NCBI GenBank assembly: GCA_009830035.1
Contig: SZZY01000001.1
Coordinates: 395,701 to 459,700, forward strand
Source: Pantoea sp. Eser
GTDB lineage: Bacteria; Pseudomonadota; Gammaproteobacteria; Enterobacterales; Enterobacteriaceae
Length of the DNA stretch: 64,000 nt
Direction of reading: 5' to 3'
Of this stretch, positions 63,334 through 64,000 are shown piece after piece. Position 1 is the first letter of the stretch. The number at the start of each line of letters is the position of its first letter. The notes below the pieces were generated by a model, which was given only the letters and a program-made list of their open reading frames with translations, was not told the DNA's origin and did no database searches. A program made the translations under genes and the position numbers.

Positions 63334-64000
63334 TCTCGGCTATGCCATGACCCTGAAGCCGGAGGCGGCGATCCGCTACTTCCGTTCGAAGGGCATTAAA
63401 ATCGCCTTTGATACGCGCCAGATGCAGGATCGCGCGCACGCGACCTCGTTTGTGGTGAGCGGCATGCTGAAGCAGGACGTGCTGACTGACGTGCACGGCG
63501 CGCTGGCGAAGGGGCTGGAGGACGGCCAGACCGCCGCGTGGTTTAAGGATAACCTGATTCCGCAGCTTACCCGCCGGGGCTGGATGGGCAGCGGCCTGAA
63601 AGCGGATGCGGACGGCGTGCTGGAAGGCCGAAAGCTGATGCCGTACCGGCTTGACACCATTTTCCGCACCAATACGCAGTCCGCCTACATGGCGGGCCGC
63701 TATGAAAAAATGCGCGCCAACGTCAAGGCGCGCCCTTACTGGCAGTACGTGGCGGTGATGGACAGCCGCACCCGTCCGGCCCACGCTGCGCTCAACGGGC
63801 GCATTTTTCGCTGGGACGATCCGATATGGGACACCATCTTCCCGCCGAACGGCTATAACTGCCGCTGCCGCGTGGTGGCGCTGTCGCAGGCCGAGGTAGA
63901 CCGGCATCCGGTGGGCGTGGAGTCGTCAGCGGATCTGCAGGTCATCATTGAGCAGCCTTACGGCAACACCACCCGCCCGGTAACCGCGCTGAAAGACCCG
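63326..64000 (+). CDS. Head morphogenesis protein (Mu gp30/F-like), 3' end outside window
   Basis: GTG start at 63326 inside the portal 3' end; 225 codons visible. Contains the SPP1-gp7/MuF domain: YRLDTIFRTNTQSAYMAGRY, VMDSRTRPAHAALNGRIFRW and the conserved NGYNCRCRVVALS. Minor head protein helping portal assembly. Confidence 0.92.
   Translation, partial: MVDLGYAMTLKPEAAIRYFRSKGIKIAFDTRQMQDRAHATSFVVSGMLKQDVLTDVHGALAKGLEDGQTAAWFKDNLIPQLTRRGWMGSGLKADADGVLEGRKLMPYRLDTIFRTNTQSAYMAGRYEKMRANVKARPYWQYVAVMDSRTRPAHAALNGRIFRWDDPIWDTIFPPNGYNCRCRVVALSQAEVDRHPVGVESSADLQVIIEQPYGNTTRPVTALKDP

Larger units (their letters stand above)
47653..64000. mobile_element. Mu-like transposable prophage, left 16 kb (continues past window)
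   Basis: Order as in Mu: repressor (leftward), Ner-like, transposase A, B, small early genes, Gam, regulators, GemA, Mor, endolysin/lysis genes, gp25- to gp27-like genes, terminase (gp28-like), portal (gp29-like), head protein (gp30/F-like). Frameshifts in A (two), B, gemA/mor, endolysin, terminase and at least three small genes make it probably unable to transpose or form particles unless the errors are technical. Tail genes lie outside the window. Confidence 0.92.

Overview
The window is a chromosomal segment from a member of the Enterobacterales. The protein sequences and the gene order (otsBA next to flhDC/che/flhBA; argS; cmoAB; aspS-nudB-yebC-ruvCAB; znuCB/znuA-mepM-lpxM; pykA-hexR-zwf) fit an Erwinia/Pantoea-like bacterium (Erwiniaceae). 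That assignment is inferred from resemblance to remembered E. coli and Erwinia proteins; no search was run. The most striking genome-wide feature is uneven decay. About 22 kb of housekeeping genes (argS, aspS, ruvABC, yebC, znuABC, lpxM, pykA, zwf and others) have no visible defect, while most dispensable genes carry stops, frameshifts or deletions. This is what early reductive evolution in a host-restricted lineage would look like. Scattered sequencing error should not spare the housekeeping genes.

Layout. 1-1.6 kb: basR (cut by the left edge) and a broken eptA. 1.9-4.1 kb: intact trehalose operon otsBA. 4.2-13.7 kb: wreck of the flagellar/chemotaxis locus. flhD is fused by deletion to the tail of a chemoreceptor gene, removing flhC, motAB, cheA and cheW. 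A second receptor has an internal deletion. cheB, cheZ, flhB and flhA are interrupted; only cheR and cheY are open. A further deletion joins flhA tail-to-tail with a broken aldo/keto reductase gene. 14.9-25.5 kb: LysR relic, argS, yecM, a MalY/PatB lyase, cutC, two interrupted DUF421 genes, a LysE relic, cmoBA, a yecN relic and yecE. 25.7-36.2 kb: aspS, nudB, yebC, ruvC, ruvA, ruvB, the zinc importer genes with a Zur-type box, mepM with one amber codon, and lpxM. 36.4-39.1 kb: an mdfA-like relic and pykA.

39.08-44.34 kb holds the most unusual object: a 5.3-kb integrated element bounded by a 16-bp direct repeat lying inside the 5' end of pykA. It has a tyrosine integrase gene, matching integrase arm-type repeats at both ends, three copies of a T3/T7-type phage RNA polymerase promoter (the best matches the T3 consensus at 21 of 23 positions), a CTTAAAG-type heptamer cluster like those near T7 genome ends, a Rha-like gene, a frame-broken capsid-like gene and a T7 T-phi-like terminator. 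It has no RNA polymerase gene. The simplest reading is a decayed satellite of T7-like phages. The insertion gave pykA a new start region, and hexR next door is also broken, so pykA and probably zwf have lost HexR control.

45.7-47.1 kb: intact zwf. From about 47.2-47.6 kb to the right edge: a Mu-like transposable prophage (repressor, operator array, Ner, transposase A, B, Gam, small early genes, GemA/Mor, lysis cassette, terminase, portal, head protein). A, B, gemA/mor, the endolysin, the terminase and several small genes have frameshifts, so it is probably defective. At least 15 of 19 in-frame nonsense codons in the host genes are TAG, and the four genes whose only defect is stop codons (cheZ, flhB, mepM, one DUF421) carry TAG only. 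That pattern may be chance or may indicate amber readthrough.
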